The notes beneath the pieces were generated by a model that worked only from the letters and a program-made list of their open reading frames with translations, was not told where the DNA came from and ran no database searches. Positions 23,766 through 33,916 of a stretch of DNA of 64,000 nt are shown here, piece by piece. The stretch covers positions 62,001 through 126,000 of the forward strand of contig CP145426.1 of assembly GCA_036867785.1 (NCBI GenBank), written 5' to 3'. A program made the position numbers and the translations under genes. Each line of letters begins with the position of its first letter. Position 1 is the stretch's first letter. This DNA comes from Plasmodiophora brassicae. Lineage: Eukaryota; Endomyxa: Phytomyxea; Phytomyxea; Plasmodiophorida.

Positions 23766-24382
23766 TTACGTCCCGGTCGGGTCGCCCAGGACGGCACTGA
23801 AGAACGTGATGGCGTTCTGCAACGCCTGCTGCCGTTTGTCGGCCACGTTGGGGTCGGTCCAGTCCCCGCGTATGGCGAACCCGTGCGCGACGCCCGGGTA
23901 GTTGGCGACCGCCGCGCCTTTCGCAAAGAGCGACGCCTGAGGGACAACGCGCGTGTCAAACGGGGACAGCGGCCGGTTGATCTGGCCTGACGTTGGAGGC
24001 GTCTGGGCCCACCAGCGCATCCACCGTGTGCATTCCCGCGGGTGGCACCTCGTTGCCGTTGAACAGGTCGGGGACGACGGCAACGTAGCCGGCCGTGGCG
24101 AACTGATCCGCCAGCAGACGGCCATTGCTCAGCTTGTACCCGAATATGTCGGTCGCTGCCGTGTTCCAGTACAGCGTCACAGGCCGACCCCGGGAATGCC
24201 TTCCGCCGTCTGGCGTGCGTACCAATAACAACGGCGCGATTCGCTGAACACGACGTTATCCTGTCCCCTTCGACGGTGACGCTTCGGCAGGCGACATAAC
24301 ACGAAATCCCTCCAATGGCCAACACGGATCCCGTCGGGGTTCCGCTGTCCACGGTGCCAGCACAGCACGCCAGCGACGCCAT
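23766..24382 (-). pseudogene. Dienelactone hydrolase-like gene lacking its catalytic centre
   Basis: Remains of an alpha/beta hydrolase of the dienelactone hydrolase family on the minus strand. The ATG at 24382 opens MASLACCAG...VLAIGGISCYVAC, the usual N-terminal strand; then DIFGYKLSNGRLLADQFA and GYVAVVPDLFNGNEVP follow in another frame or exon, and the end reads ANYPGVAHGFAIRGDWTDP with the catalytic His context and a normal C-terminus. Between DALVGPDASN and SLFAKGAAVANYPG roughly 100 residues expected in the family, including the GYCxGG nucleophile elbow and the catalytic Asp, are missing, and no intron holds them. A functional hydrolase is therefore unlikely. An alternative is wrong exon tracing, but the 50-base gap leaves no room for the missing part. 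Confidence 0.6.
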
Positions 24383-24404
24383 CGCCACAGCGGTAACCTG
24401 GCCC

Positions 24405-24430
24405 GGGCGCGCGCGTGTGTGTGTGGGTGC
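24405..24430. repeat. GC/GT microsatellite
   Basis: Alternating purine-pyrimidine run (GCGCGCGCGTGTGTGTGTG) about 155 bp before the tRNA gene. Such runs can adopt Z-DNA; no function shown. Confidence 0.7.
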
Positions 24431-24583
24431 GCTGCGCGAGGCCTCTGGTAAAACCCGATAAAGGCATCCTGAAGGGGCACACCCGCTTCCAGTTCGCCGC
24501 ACATCTCGGGGAACTGTCAGTCGTCAGCAGAGGATGCTGTTCCCGAACTCAGCAGTGTTCCGCGGGGGCAATGCCATCGCACC

Positions 24584-24656
24584 GGCCCCGTGGTGTAGTG
24601 GCAGCATGTCGCCCTCCGGAGGCGAAGGTTCGCGAGTTCAAACCTCGCCGGGGTCG
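24584..24656 (+). tRNA. tRNA-Arg (anticodon CCG)
   Basis: A 73-base cloverleaf without intron. Acceptor GGCCCCG pairs with CGGGGTC (one G-U), discriminator G at 24656. D arm GTGT/GCAT with loop AGTGGCA; anticodon stem TCGCC/GGCGA with loop CTCCGGA, anticodon CCG at loop positions 3-5, reading CGG; T stem GCGAG/CTCGC around loop TTCAAAC. The D arm and T arm also carry the internal A and B box of an RNA polymerase III promoter. CGG is a codon expected to be used in this GC-rich genome. No CCA is encoded, as is usual for eukaryotic genes. It lies alone between the hydrolase relic and the V-PPase gene. Confidence 0.93.
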
Positions 24657-24714
24657 CAACACGTCCGCGCTATTTTTTGCCGCTGTCGTTCGGGGCCCAC
24701 GGGGCCGTGTCACC

Positions 24715-24770
24715 AGCACACACACACCACATGCAGAAGGAACACACACGCACACACACAGACACCTCAT
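24715..24770. repeat. CA-rich microsatellite
   Basis: Interrupted CA runs (CAGCACACACACACCACATG, then ACACACACGCACACACACAG) 60 bases downstream of the tRNA and about 80 bases past the V-PPase stop codon. Probably mutable; no gene seen in it. Confidence 0.8.
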
Positions 24771-24852
24771 CAGTAGGCCGCTGTTCCAAATACGACGACA
24801 ATCGGGATTCCACGATGTGTATTTCGTTTTCGTACGCCGCACAGCGCCACCG

Positions 24853-27445
24853 TCAGCAAACGTCGTGTTCCTGGGCGCCGCTCGGGAGCGGGGCGCCGAC
24901 GACGTCCTCGGCCACGTGCGCCTGTTCTCGTTCCGGCGCGGGATCAACGACGATGCCGGCGACGACCTCAAGCTCGACCTCCTCGACGACGACGTCCTTG
25001 GGGGCGGTCGCCCGCTCGTCCAGCGTTGCACCGCGAAGCGGGCCGGCGGCGCGCTCCCGACGCAGCTTCAACGTGGCCATGCGCGACAGGCGCTCCTTGG
25101 TCGCCGAGCGCGACTGGTACGCGAACAGGACGGCGAGCAGGACGACGAAGACGACGGAGACGGCGAGGGCGGCGGGCCAGTGCACCCAGGGGCGGTCGGA
25201 GAACTGCCCGGCGAACACGAGCGCCACGACCGACATGAGCTTGATGAGCAGGTTCAGCGCCGGCCCGGACGTGTCCTTGAACGGGTCGCCGATCGTGTCG
25301 CCGACGACGACGGCGTCGTGGTTCGCCGTCTTCTTCCCCTTGTTGACGCCGGGCTCGTTCAGGTTGCCCTTCTCGACGAACTTCTTGGCGTTGTCCCAGC
25401 TGCCGCCCGCGTTCGACATGGTGACGGCCAGCAGGAACCCGGAGACGATCGTGCCGACCAGCATGCCCAGCAGGCCCTTGCTGCCCAGCAGCAGGCCCGT
25501 GATCAGCGGCGAGCAGGCGGCGATGACGCCCGGGGCGATCATCTCGCGCAGCGACGCGTTCGTCGCGATGCGAACGCACTGGGTGTGGTCGGCGACGCCG
25601 CCCTCCAGGATGTGCTCGTCGATGATCTGCCTGCGCACCTCCCACATGATCGACTCGGCCGCCTTGCCCACCGACAGCATGGTCAGGGCGGCGAACACGA
25701 ACGGCATCAGGCCGCCGAGCAGGATGCCGGGCAGGACGACCGGGTCCATCAGCGACACTTCCTCGGCTTTCAGGCCGGCCTCGGCGGCGAACGCGGCCAT
25801 CAGCGCGACGGCGGTCAGGACGGCGGACCCGATGGCGAACCCCTTGCCGGTCGCCGCCGTCGTGTTGCCCAGGGCGTCCAGGGCGTCGGTCGTGTCGCGA
25901 ACCGCCTGCGGGAACTCCTCCTCGGCCATCTCGGCCAGGCCGCCGGCGTTGTCGCAGACGGGGCCGAACGCGTCCGACGCGAGCGACACGCCCAGCGTGC
26001 TGAGCATGCCGACGCCGGCGACGGCGATGCCGTACGTGCTGGCCAGCTGGTCGGCGGCCAGGATGCTGGCGACGATGGCGACGACGGGCGGCACGCACGA
26101 CAGCATGCCAAGGCCGAGGCCCTGGATGACGACGGTCGCCGGGCCCGTGTCCGACTTCCTGGCGATCGACTGCGTCGGCGCGTACGTGTACGACGTGGCG
26201 TACTCGGTGCAGTACCCGACCAGGCAGCCGCAGACGAGCCCGACCAGGATGCAGGCGTACAGGCGCCAGCCCAGCGCGTTGTCCAGGCCGAAGGTCAGGT
26301 GCGTCGCCAGGGCGGACGCGCCGATGACCAGGGCGGATGCGCCGTACACGCCGATCCGCATCGACGTCAGCAGCGACCCGAGCAGGCGTTCGTTGTGCCG
26401 CCGGACGGCCGCCTCGTACGCGAACTGTTCCGACGACGACGACGACGACAACGGAGGGGCCGGCGCCGCCGCCGACGACGAGTGGCGCACGAGGAGCGTG
26501 CCGACGACGGAGCAGATGGCGCCGAGGCCGTACACCCAGAGCGGGAACGCCGCCATCGTCAGCTCCGTGTACGTGCGCCCGCTCGCCTGCATCGCCTCCT
26601 GCACGATCGGGTCGGCGAGGAACGCCCGGCCCAGCGTGCAGGCCGCGATGATCGTCCCGACGTACGACTCGAACAGGTCGCTGCCCATGCCGGCGACGTC
26701 GCCGACGTTGTCCCCGACGTTGTCCGCGATCGTCGCCGGGTTGTTCGGGTCGTCCTCCTCCAGGCCGGACTCGACCTTGCCGACCAGGTCGGCGCCGACG
26801 TCGGCCGCTGCACACACAGTCAGACAGAGCCAGACCAGCGACGCAAACGAACGACAGCAACGAACCTTTCGTGTAGATGCCGCCGCCGACACGCGCGAAC
26901 AGCGCAATGCTGGAGGCGCCGACGGCGAAGCCCGACATCCACTTCCAGGAGTTGTGCGCGTCGCCGGACACGTAGTAGAAGGTGGTGAAGAGGACGGAGA
27001 CGCCCAGGATGCCGGTGGCGACGACGGTGAGGCCCATGACGGCGCCGGACTTGAAGGCGACGCGCAGGCCGGCGTTCAGCGGGTTGGGGCCGGCGCAGGC
27101 GAGCGTCGTGCGCAGGTTGGCGCGCACGGCAATGGACATGCCCAGGTACCCGGTCAGGGCGGACAGGACGGCGCCGACGACGAACGCGGCCGTCGTCTCC
27201 CAGCCGACGACGACGGCGAGGACGACGAACACGATGACGACGTAGGCGGCCAGGATGGTGAACTCGGCGCGCAGGAACGCCTGCGCCCCGTCCTGGATCT
27301 TGTGGAACGCCGACGCCGCCTTCGGGTACCGCTTCTCGTCGACGCCGATCGACAGGACCTGGTACGCGTACACGACGGCGGCCAGCAGCGACAGAAGGCC
27401 GCCGGCCAGCGCCGCCGCCACGGTCATGGACGTCGTCAGCTCCAT
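24853..27445 (-). CDS. Vacuolar-type H+-translocating pyrophosphatase, K+-dependent type
   Basis: Membrane proton pump driven by pyrophosphate hydrolysis, expected in vacuole or acidocalcisome membranes. Two exons, 27445-26866 and 26807-24853, intron 58 bp, 844 residues. The join produces GGIYTKAADVGADLVGKVE, the invariant active-site motif, followed by DDPNNPATIADNVGDNVGD, the second metal-binding motif. About 16 membrane spans follow, with GNTTAATGKGFAIGSA: Ala/Gly at the site that is Lys in K+-independent enzymes, hence the K+-stimulated type I. The tail extends some 70 residues past the last span (RRERAAGPLRGATLDERATA to the stop), longer than plant enzymes. ATG at 27445 is chosen as the first in-frame Met near TM1; the frame is open further upstream. 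Confidence 0.93.
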
Positions 27446-27819
27446 CGGCGTTGCCGCGGCGATCTCAGCGACACACGGGGACGCCGGCGCCGCAAATTGC
27501 AAACTGACCAGGGCGCCCGCGGGACACCGCGTCCCGCCGCGGACAGCGCCGTCGACGACGGCGACTGCGCGCGCCCCCCGCTGCGCCCGAAATAGATTCC
27601 TCCGCGTGCAGCCGCCCGACCTGCCTTCGGAGACGGGGCCCGCGCACTGCAGCACGTAACAGTGGACGGGCGCGCGCCCCACGGGAATGTTCCACGTGCC
27701 GCCGTGCGCGCTGCAGTCCGGGACTGCACGGCGCAGTCAGAACAACCCGGCGCGCGTCGCGTCACACTGATGATGGAATCGCGCGCGTTCTGTGCCGGGC
27801 GCGCTCGCGCAGATACGTT
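27446..27819. promoter_or_regulatory. Divergent promoter region of V-PPase and GH13 gene
   Basis: A 374 bp GC-rich interval separates the V-PPase start (minus) from the GH13 start (plus). It holds an inverted repeat TGCAGTCC-G-GGACTGCA at 27710-27726, sharing AGTCCG with the element upstream of RPS8, GRWD1 and ABCF, and an E-box-like CACGTG at 27691. No TATA box is seen. Co-regulation of both genes is possible but unproved. Confidence 0.4.
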
Positions 27820-29622
27820 ATGTCGATGCAGGGCCGCAGCGTGCCGCTGGCCGGCCTGGTCGTCGTCGTCGCGGTTGCCGCCGGCGTCGCGGGTGCGGCG
27901 TACCGCGACCACCGCATCTACATGATCATGGTGGAGGCGTTCCAGTTCGGCGGGCAGACGACCGGGTACGGCGACGGGTACGGTGCGTCGCACCACCTCG
28001 GCGATCTGGTCAGGGCTGTGCGCCGCCCGCCTGCCGCGTCGGTCTCAGGGGGGGCGCCCGCGCACAGAGGGGTATCATCAACGCGATTCCGTACATCGCG
28101 ACGCTGGGCGTGAACACGTTGTGGCTGTCGCCCGTGTTCGACTCGGCGAAGGGCGAGCCGGGCCCGTTCGGCGGCGTGAACGTCAAGCTGGACGCGACAG
28201 GTACCGGGCCGAGTCCTGCGCCCGCGCTTCGCCGTCCGACTAACGATGGGCGGCCGCCGTCAGGGTACTACGCGCGTAACTATTTCGCGATCGACCCGAT
28301 GTTCGGCACGCTGCAGGACTACGTGGCGCTGGTGCAGACGGCGCACGCGCACAACCTGGCGGTGCTGATGGACGTTGCGATCGGGCACAACAAGGGCAGC
28401 GTTGCGCCGAGCCCGTCCGGGCGGCGCATGGCCGACGCGCCCGACTTCTCCGTCGACGACATGATCGAGTTCCTGCACGAGCTGCTCGTCTACTGGGTGC
28501 GCACCGCGAACGTCGACGGGTACCGCCTGGATCAGGCGTACCAGGTGCGTGCGGCACACCCGCACCCACCTGCGCGCCCTAACGCTTGCCCTGTCGCTGG
28601 CAGGTCCCCGCACCCGTCTGGCATTCGGTGATCGAGCGCGTGCGCGCCGCGTACCCGGAGACGTTCTTCGTCGGCGAGGTGCTCTGCGGGGCGACGCTCG
28701 ACGGGCACGGCGCGTGCACCGGCCCGGACCTGGGCATGGCGCACCTGCAGGCCAACATCGCCGCGTACACGACGACGACGGGCGTTGCCGGCATCCCGTC
28801 CACGTTCAACTTCCCGCTCATGCTCGCCCTGCGGCACGCGATCGGCGCCGTCGACCGCTGGGTGGACCCCGCGCCCGCCTACGATCTGCTCGCCCCCGTG
28901 TTCCAGTGGATGCACGACGACAACCTGACGACGGCGCTGACGTTCCCGGAGGGGAACCACGACTTCCCCCGGATCGGCAACCTGCTCCTGCGAGGGCGCA
29001 CGCCCCCGGAACAGTACTGGCATCGCATCCGCCTGGCGATGGCGTTCACGGCGGCGTACTCGGGCCCGATCCAGATCCGTAAGGCGCGCGCTGGGGAACA
29101 CGGGACGTCGCCGGTGAACCGCTGACCACCGACGCGTTCCCCAGTGTACGGCAGCGAGATCGGGCAGCGTCTGGAGGGCGTGGCGACGCTCCAATGGGAG
29201 CGGTGTGCCGAGCGCGGCCTGTGCGACGATCACATCGCGCGCATCAGCGGGAAGGTCAACGGGTTCTCCAGCGACGAGATCGCCCTGCAGGTACGTAGAC
29301 GTCATTGCCAACCGGCGTGTCGTTACTGAACGCCCAACGTCCCTAGTCGTACTGGCGGCACCTGATGTCGATTCGCGATCGGCACCTGGCACTGCAACGC
29401 GGGCGGACGCTCGTCGTGAACGTCGACGACGGCGACGTGTTCGTCCAGGTGAAGGTTGACGAGGGGTCGGGCGACGTCGTCGTTGTCGTGCAGAACTTTG
29501 CCGAAACCGACAAAGCCGTATCGATTCCCGACGGCGCGATCCCCGCGACCCACAACGTCGCGTTGCCGGCACAGATTCGGATCCCGGCCCTGTCGTCCGT
29601 CTTTGTCGCCGGTGACGAATAG
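27820..29622 (+). CDS. Secreted GH13 alpha-amylase-like glycoside hydrolase
   Basis: Six exons: 27820-28008, 28068-28200, 28264-28544, 28604-29078, 29145-29290, 29347-29622; introns 56-66 bp; 499 residues. A signal peptide or anchor occupies about residues 9-28 (LAGLVVVVAVAAGVAGA). The GH13 barrel shows IYMIMVEAFQFG, LGVNTLWLSPVF, region I DVAIGHN, region II NVDGYRLDQAY (nucleophile Asp), region III FFVGEV (acid/base Glu), region IV EGNHDF, then QILYGSEIG. A C-terminal beta domain (VVVVQNFAETDKAVSIPD) closes it. By family it cleaves or rearranges alpha-1,4-glucans such as starch or glycogen. If the organism lives in plant cells, host starch is an obvious substrate (inference). Confidence 0.88.
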
Positions 29623-29808
29623 CTCGGTTAGCGCAGCAGCAAGGAATGCACAATACATGACGCTGTCTGCGGTACAATGTCATGTGATGTGTGTGCCGTG
29701 CCCCATGACGGCTCATCGGATGACGTCGACGTCGAATGTATTGCATTGGAGAAGACGTGTGCAAGGTGGCGTATTGCACAGGGTTATCGTGCGCGTCGTA
29801 GCTGTCCG

Positions 29809-30612
29809 TTAACGGCGGATTAGGCGGAACAACGACAGGAGCTCGTCAGGGAGATTCGTGTCAAGAGCCATTTTCTGAGCACGATTCCAGTCCCTGTTGA
29901 AGACCCTGCCAGACTCCAGCAGCAGCCTGACAACTCCCGTATGTCCGTTCGCGGTGGCCAAGTGCAACGGAGTAACTGGTAAGCGACTTCGATGGCTGAC
30001 CTGAATACGCTGCCCCTGACTGTCGGTGTACTCGATCAGCGCGAGAACGACGTCAACGTGTCCCAGTTGTGCTGCAAGGTCCAGCGGCGTCCTGTCTTGA
30101 GGGTCCCGTGCTACGATGAATTCCAGTGACGCCGAAGGGCAGCCCAGCAGGATCCCGACGGAGGTAATGTCCCCATTGCTCGCGGCGTAATGCAGCGGTG
30201 TCCATTCTTGCCCGTCGCGGCAATTGACAACGATGTCAGGGACTTGTACCAGCAGGCGTAGGACAGCGTGCTGACGATTGATTGCTGCCCACAGGACGAC
30301 ATTGCCAGCCCCGCCTGGCCATTCCGTTTCGTGGACAGAGGAGAAGCCGTACATGGGATCAAGCGGGGTACCGCGCAAGCGAGCGTGACAAATCCAACGA
30401 ACGACATCTAGTAGATGTTGCTGGCCGCCGGTTGCGTCCAGGAGTTGGTTAACTCCATCAACGTCCGGTTCGTGGACGTCGAAGTTGTAGTCGTACCGCG
30501 AGATGGTTATGACCGCGCCGATCTGGCCGCAGAGCAGGCCGAGGGCCACGATCAGGACCTGACCCAGCCAGGTACAGGGGCGCACGTGACCGGCGCGTTT
30601 GCCGATAGTCAT
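29809..30612 (-). CDS. Secreted ankyrin protein with shortened Skp1-like region
   Basis: Single-exon gene, 267 residues from the ATG at 30612. That start is preferred over an in-frame one at 30744 because it puts a signal peptide (LGQVLIVALGLLCGQIGA) near the N-terminus. Next comes VITISRYDYNFDV and HLLDVVRWICHARLR, which resemble the first strand and the VIQW helix of Skp1 with the middle of the POZ fold missing. Ankyrin repeats follow: WTPLHYAASNGDITSVGILL, RTPLDLAAQLGHVDVVLALI, VTPLHLATANGHTGVVRLLL, and a last partial repeat. It belongs with the Skp1-ankyrin genes at 13871 and 36797 but is shorter and more diverged. Cullin binding is doubtful here. Confidence 0.65.
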   Translation of the reverse strand: MTIGKRAGHVRPCTWLGQVLIVALGLLCGQIGAVITISRYDYNFDVHEPDVDGVNQLLDATGGQQHLLDVVRWICHARLRGTPLDPMYGFSSVHETEWPGGAGNVVLWAAINRQHAVLRLLVQVPDIVVNCRDGQEWTPLHYAASNGDITSVGILLGCPSASLEFIVARDPQDRTPLDLAAQLGHVDVVLALIEYTDSQGQRIQVSHRSRLPVTPLHLATANGHTGVVRLLLESGRVFNRDWNRAQKMALDTNLPDELLSLFRLIRR

Positions 30613-31829
30613 TGTCCTGGGACTGGAGCCTTGTGTCTCCAACTCGACGACGTCCTCTCGCCGCGCGCGCAAGCAGATTGAATTCTGACGCCGTGACGCA
30701 GTCCTTGGCGATCTTCGCTTCGGTGGCCTGCGTCGAGAGGCCATGGCGTCTGGCAGGAAGACTCCTGACCTGGCCCGCGATCCACCCGTCGATCGAGTCC
30801 CTCATCAGTCAGCACATGTCGCACGGATATCGACGTCAGCTTTGGCGTAGTGAAGCAAAACCGGATCGCTTGAGGCTTGATCCCCGCTGCCTCAGGTCGG
30901 TGTCCTTCTCGGCCATTCACGACACCACAGTAGCGATGATACTGTCGACGTAGCATACAACTTCGTTGCGCGCGGGAGCATGCTGATGTCGTCGAGTCGT
31001 CGTCGACTCGACGTGCGCGCGCGCCTACCGACCCTGATGCCATGACAAGACAGATGGCAGTCCGCACGGCGTGGTCCGACGGGTACATGGGCCTGGCGCG
31101 GCCCTGTGCCGCGTGGGCCGTACGCACTCCGCAGGCCGCCGGCGTGCACCTACAGGCCACGGACACTGCCAGGAATGTTCTGACTAGCGCGGTAGGACGC
31201 GGACGCCCGTCTCGACGGTCCCAGGGGCGCGCTCGGTGTCCTGTGGCATCCTACGACGCCTTCACCGACCTGGGCGCAGGCAGTGCGGTTCAGTCTGCGA
31301 TACACCCGTCCTGGTTTAGCGCGCACCTACCCCGGCCGGGTGCGTCTGACCACCTCTATAACGTTGCCACACTTTGCCGCTCGGCGCAGGGTCGGGTCAT
31401 CGGCTGCGATTGTGAACCCTCTCGGAGTTGTACCCGAGCAGGAAGTTGACAGCGTCACTGTGCCATCGACGGGCTAATTTCAGGAGTTAGCTAGGCGGGC
31501 AACATTATGTGCCGGAACCCCATGACGGCGGTCGCCAAAGGGGCAACTCGTAGGCTACACTCGAGACGGCCCGGCCGGCCCGATGAACGTCTGCGAGCAG
31601 TTCAGGATAAAACTCGCACGCAACATGAGGTTAATTCGAGGATTGGTCTGGCGCTGCAGGCCCTCGTGGACTGCGCACGCCGGGTCAAATGTTTTGCGCG
31701 ACTCTGGTGTGCAGTGCCAACTCAGGAAACTGCGTCCCGTCACTTACCGCTTCGGCAATCCGCGGGCCGACAGCTGCTCTCCGGGCGCTCATATTCTCTC
31801 TTGCTTAGTAACGACAACACGCTCGGACC
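30613..31829. other. 1.2 kb intergenic between divergent genes
   Basis: No gene supported. Several open frames occur on both strands but are low-complexity Arg/Ser-rich and typical of GC-rich non-coding DNA. It must contain promoters for the ankyrin gene (minus) and the acyltransferase (plus). Confidence 0.5.
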
Positions 31830-33581
31830 ATGTCCAACTTCCTGTACGGCGCCAAGGCGCGTTCCCGGATGCTGCTTGCCGCGCTGTCAATGGTCGTCTT
31901 GACCGGCGCCGGCACTGGCGTCCATGTCGAGCGCATCCTACCGCCATCACTGGCGCCAGTCGTGAAAGGACGGGAGGGTTGTCGTGTTCTATACGCGTTC
32001 GGCCGTGGGTTCGACGAAAGCTCTTCCTGCACCGTCGTGGACGTTGTCGACGGATCCCGCCAGAACGTTGAAACAGTGGTCCTGCACGATTCTGTTCTGG
32101 CGTGCCTTGTGCCCAACGCCGCTGTCGACATGCGTTCGTCGAAACTCAGCATTGCAGGGCATCCGCAACCGTTCCGACTGAGCGTTGACCTCGTCGCCCA
32201 AGCTGACCCTCGCGACGATATCCGGCCGGGAATGAACGACTGGATCGCCTTGCAATTCCTGCGCAGCGCCAACGTGTACGGGGTGATGTCTCTCGTGGAC
32301 CCGCTGGACACTGCTGCCCTGCGACATCTGGTCGAGGCGATTATCACGCACGATGGGAAGTTCCGCAAGTTCGCATGCGTCATGGACCCGACGGGCGCGT
32401 GGCATCCCTTCCCGATCGACCTGAATAACCACATCTTCGATGTGGCGATGCGCGGCGGAGACGAAGAAGAGTTGGACGCGTTTCTCCACAAGCTGGCTGA
32501 GATCCCAATGGACTACTCGCTGCCGCCCTGGCAAATGTGGGTCCTGTCATCCCGTGCAACGAGCACCTCAACGCTGGTGTTCAAGGCGTCGCATATGATA
32601 TCTGATGGCACAGGCCTGGTTGCGTTTCTTCAAGAGTAGGTCTCCACGAATGCACTCCGTTTGGCGAGCGCTCAGTCGAACTTTATGAACAGGTTGGTTG
32701 GTGAAGGGATGTCGTTTCCTGGAAGCGGTGGCGCTGGAGTACGCCGAGCTTCATTGACGACCATGCTCGCGAACGTGGCCAGGGACCCTCTGCGATCGAT
32801 GCGTTCGTTACGTCAAGCGTCATCTGGTGTGGTACGCGCTTTGCAACGGATGTGGGACTCGTCGACGTCACCTTCCAAGGAGGGTTTCTCGTCTGGTACT
32901 GGGTTCGGAACCAGGATGACGTCGTGTTCCGCCCGAGTAGACGACTTGAAGCGAATTGCACGACGACTTTCAACCGAGGCCATGTACGTCAAGCTGAACG
33001 ATGTCCTGCTTGGCATCGTGGGCGGTGCTATTCGGTCAGCAGTGCTGGAAATGGGTAACGCGTCAGCGCTGGATGACATCAACATGAAATGTGTCGTGCC
33101 GGTGAACCTGCGTGATCCTCGCAACGCAGAGACCCCTCTCGATAACGACATTGAGCTTGTTTATGTCCCTCTGCGCGTCGACGTCGCTGATGATGCGGAG
33201 CGCGTCCGGGCGATCGCAACAGTTACGAACGACATCAAATCGGGAATCGAGCTCCACATGCGACACTTCCTGCAGAGACAAATGATGCGCTTCCCATCGC
33301 TGGTTGCCGGTCAGGTTGAAAAGCAGTTCAAGGGCCTGCTTGTAGCCGTGAGTAATGTTCCCGGCCCGGTTGACCCCATTTCCGTTGTTGGGGCCCGCGC
33401 CTCCGCAATGCGATTCTACATGACGAACCAGGAGCGGCGCTTCGTGACCCCGATCAGGGTCAGCGCTCTGTCCTACAACGGTACTCTCGACGTCAACCTT
33501 CTCAGTGACGACATCGTCGACGTCGACCAGCTGAAGCGCGGCTTTTACAAATCCTTCGCGAACCTTCGAGCTGGTTTGTAA
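31830..33581 (+). CDS. Wax ester synthase/diacylglycerol acyltransferase (WS/DGAT) family protein
   Basis: Membrane-linked acyltransferase that makes wax esters or triacylglycerol from acyl-CoA. Exon 1 begins at 31830 with a signal-anchor-like hydrophobic stretch (MLLAALSMVVLTGAG). It carries MNDWIALQFLRSANVYG and the catalytic block FKASHMISDGTGLVAFL, the HxxxDG motif of the family. Exon 2 (about 32676-33581) has KLNDVLLGIVGGAIR, VVPVNLRDPRNAETPLDND, VAVSNVPGPVDPISVVG and a C-terminal strand pattern typical of the WS/DGAT C domain. The intron boundary is ambiguous: a 33 bp intron keeps all of LVAFLQ, a 55 bp intron from 32621 removes it. About 550 residues in total. The first His of the usual HHxxxDG is Ser. 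Confidence 0.8.
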
Positions 33582-33916
33582 CACGCAGATCCTGATCGGC
33601 CTCTGGTGACACGCCTGAACTAATTATAAAGGTTGCTCTACCTTAGTCATCGCCTCGTCTATTTTCCATTGTCTACGCCCTTGCCACCACGGCGCCTTTG
33701 CCAGTGTCATCTCTGCCTCCGCTTCGCCCTGTTCTGTGTGACAGAGTAATTAGATCTGGCTGCCTTCTCAGTGACGACATCGTTGAGCGTTTCCTTCGCC
33801 GTCCAGGATCAACAGGGGGCCTGGGAGGCTAAAAGGCGCAGCAACGCTGGCCACACGCGATGTAGGGGTGGACTTGATGGGTGTATTATGCACGAGGCGA
33901 GGCAATGACAGACCGT
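33582..33916. other. Intergenic between convergent genes
   Basis: No gene seen. It holds the 3' flanks of the acyltransferase (plus) and ABCF (minus). Confidence 0.5.

Noticed and set aside
24415-27595. Long plus-strand open frames over the V-PPase gene
   Set aside because: Low-complexity shadow frames of a highly GC3-biased gene on the other strand; the minus strand has all V-PPase motifs.
30613-31166. Minus-strand open frame upstream of the ankyrin gene as an N-terminal extension
   Set aside because: It would bury the signal peptide, and its composition is Arg/Ser-rich without homology.
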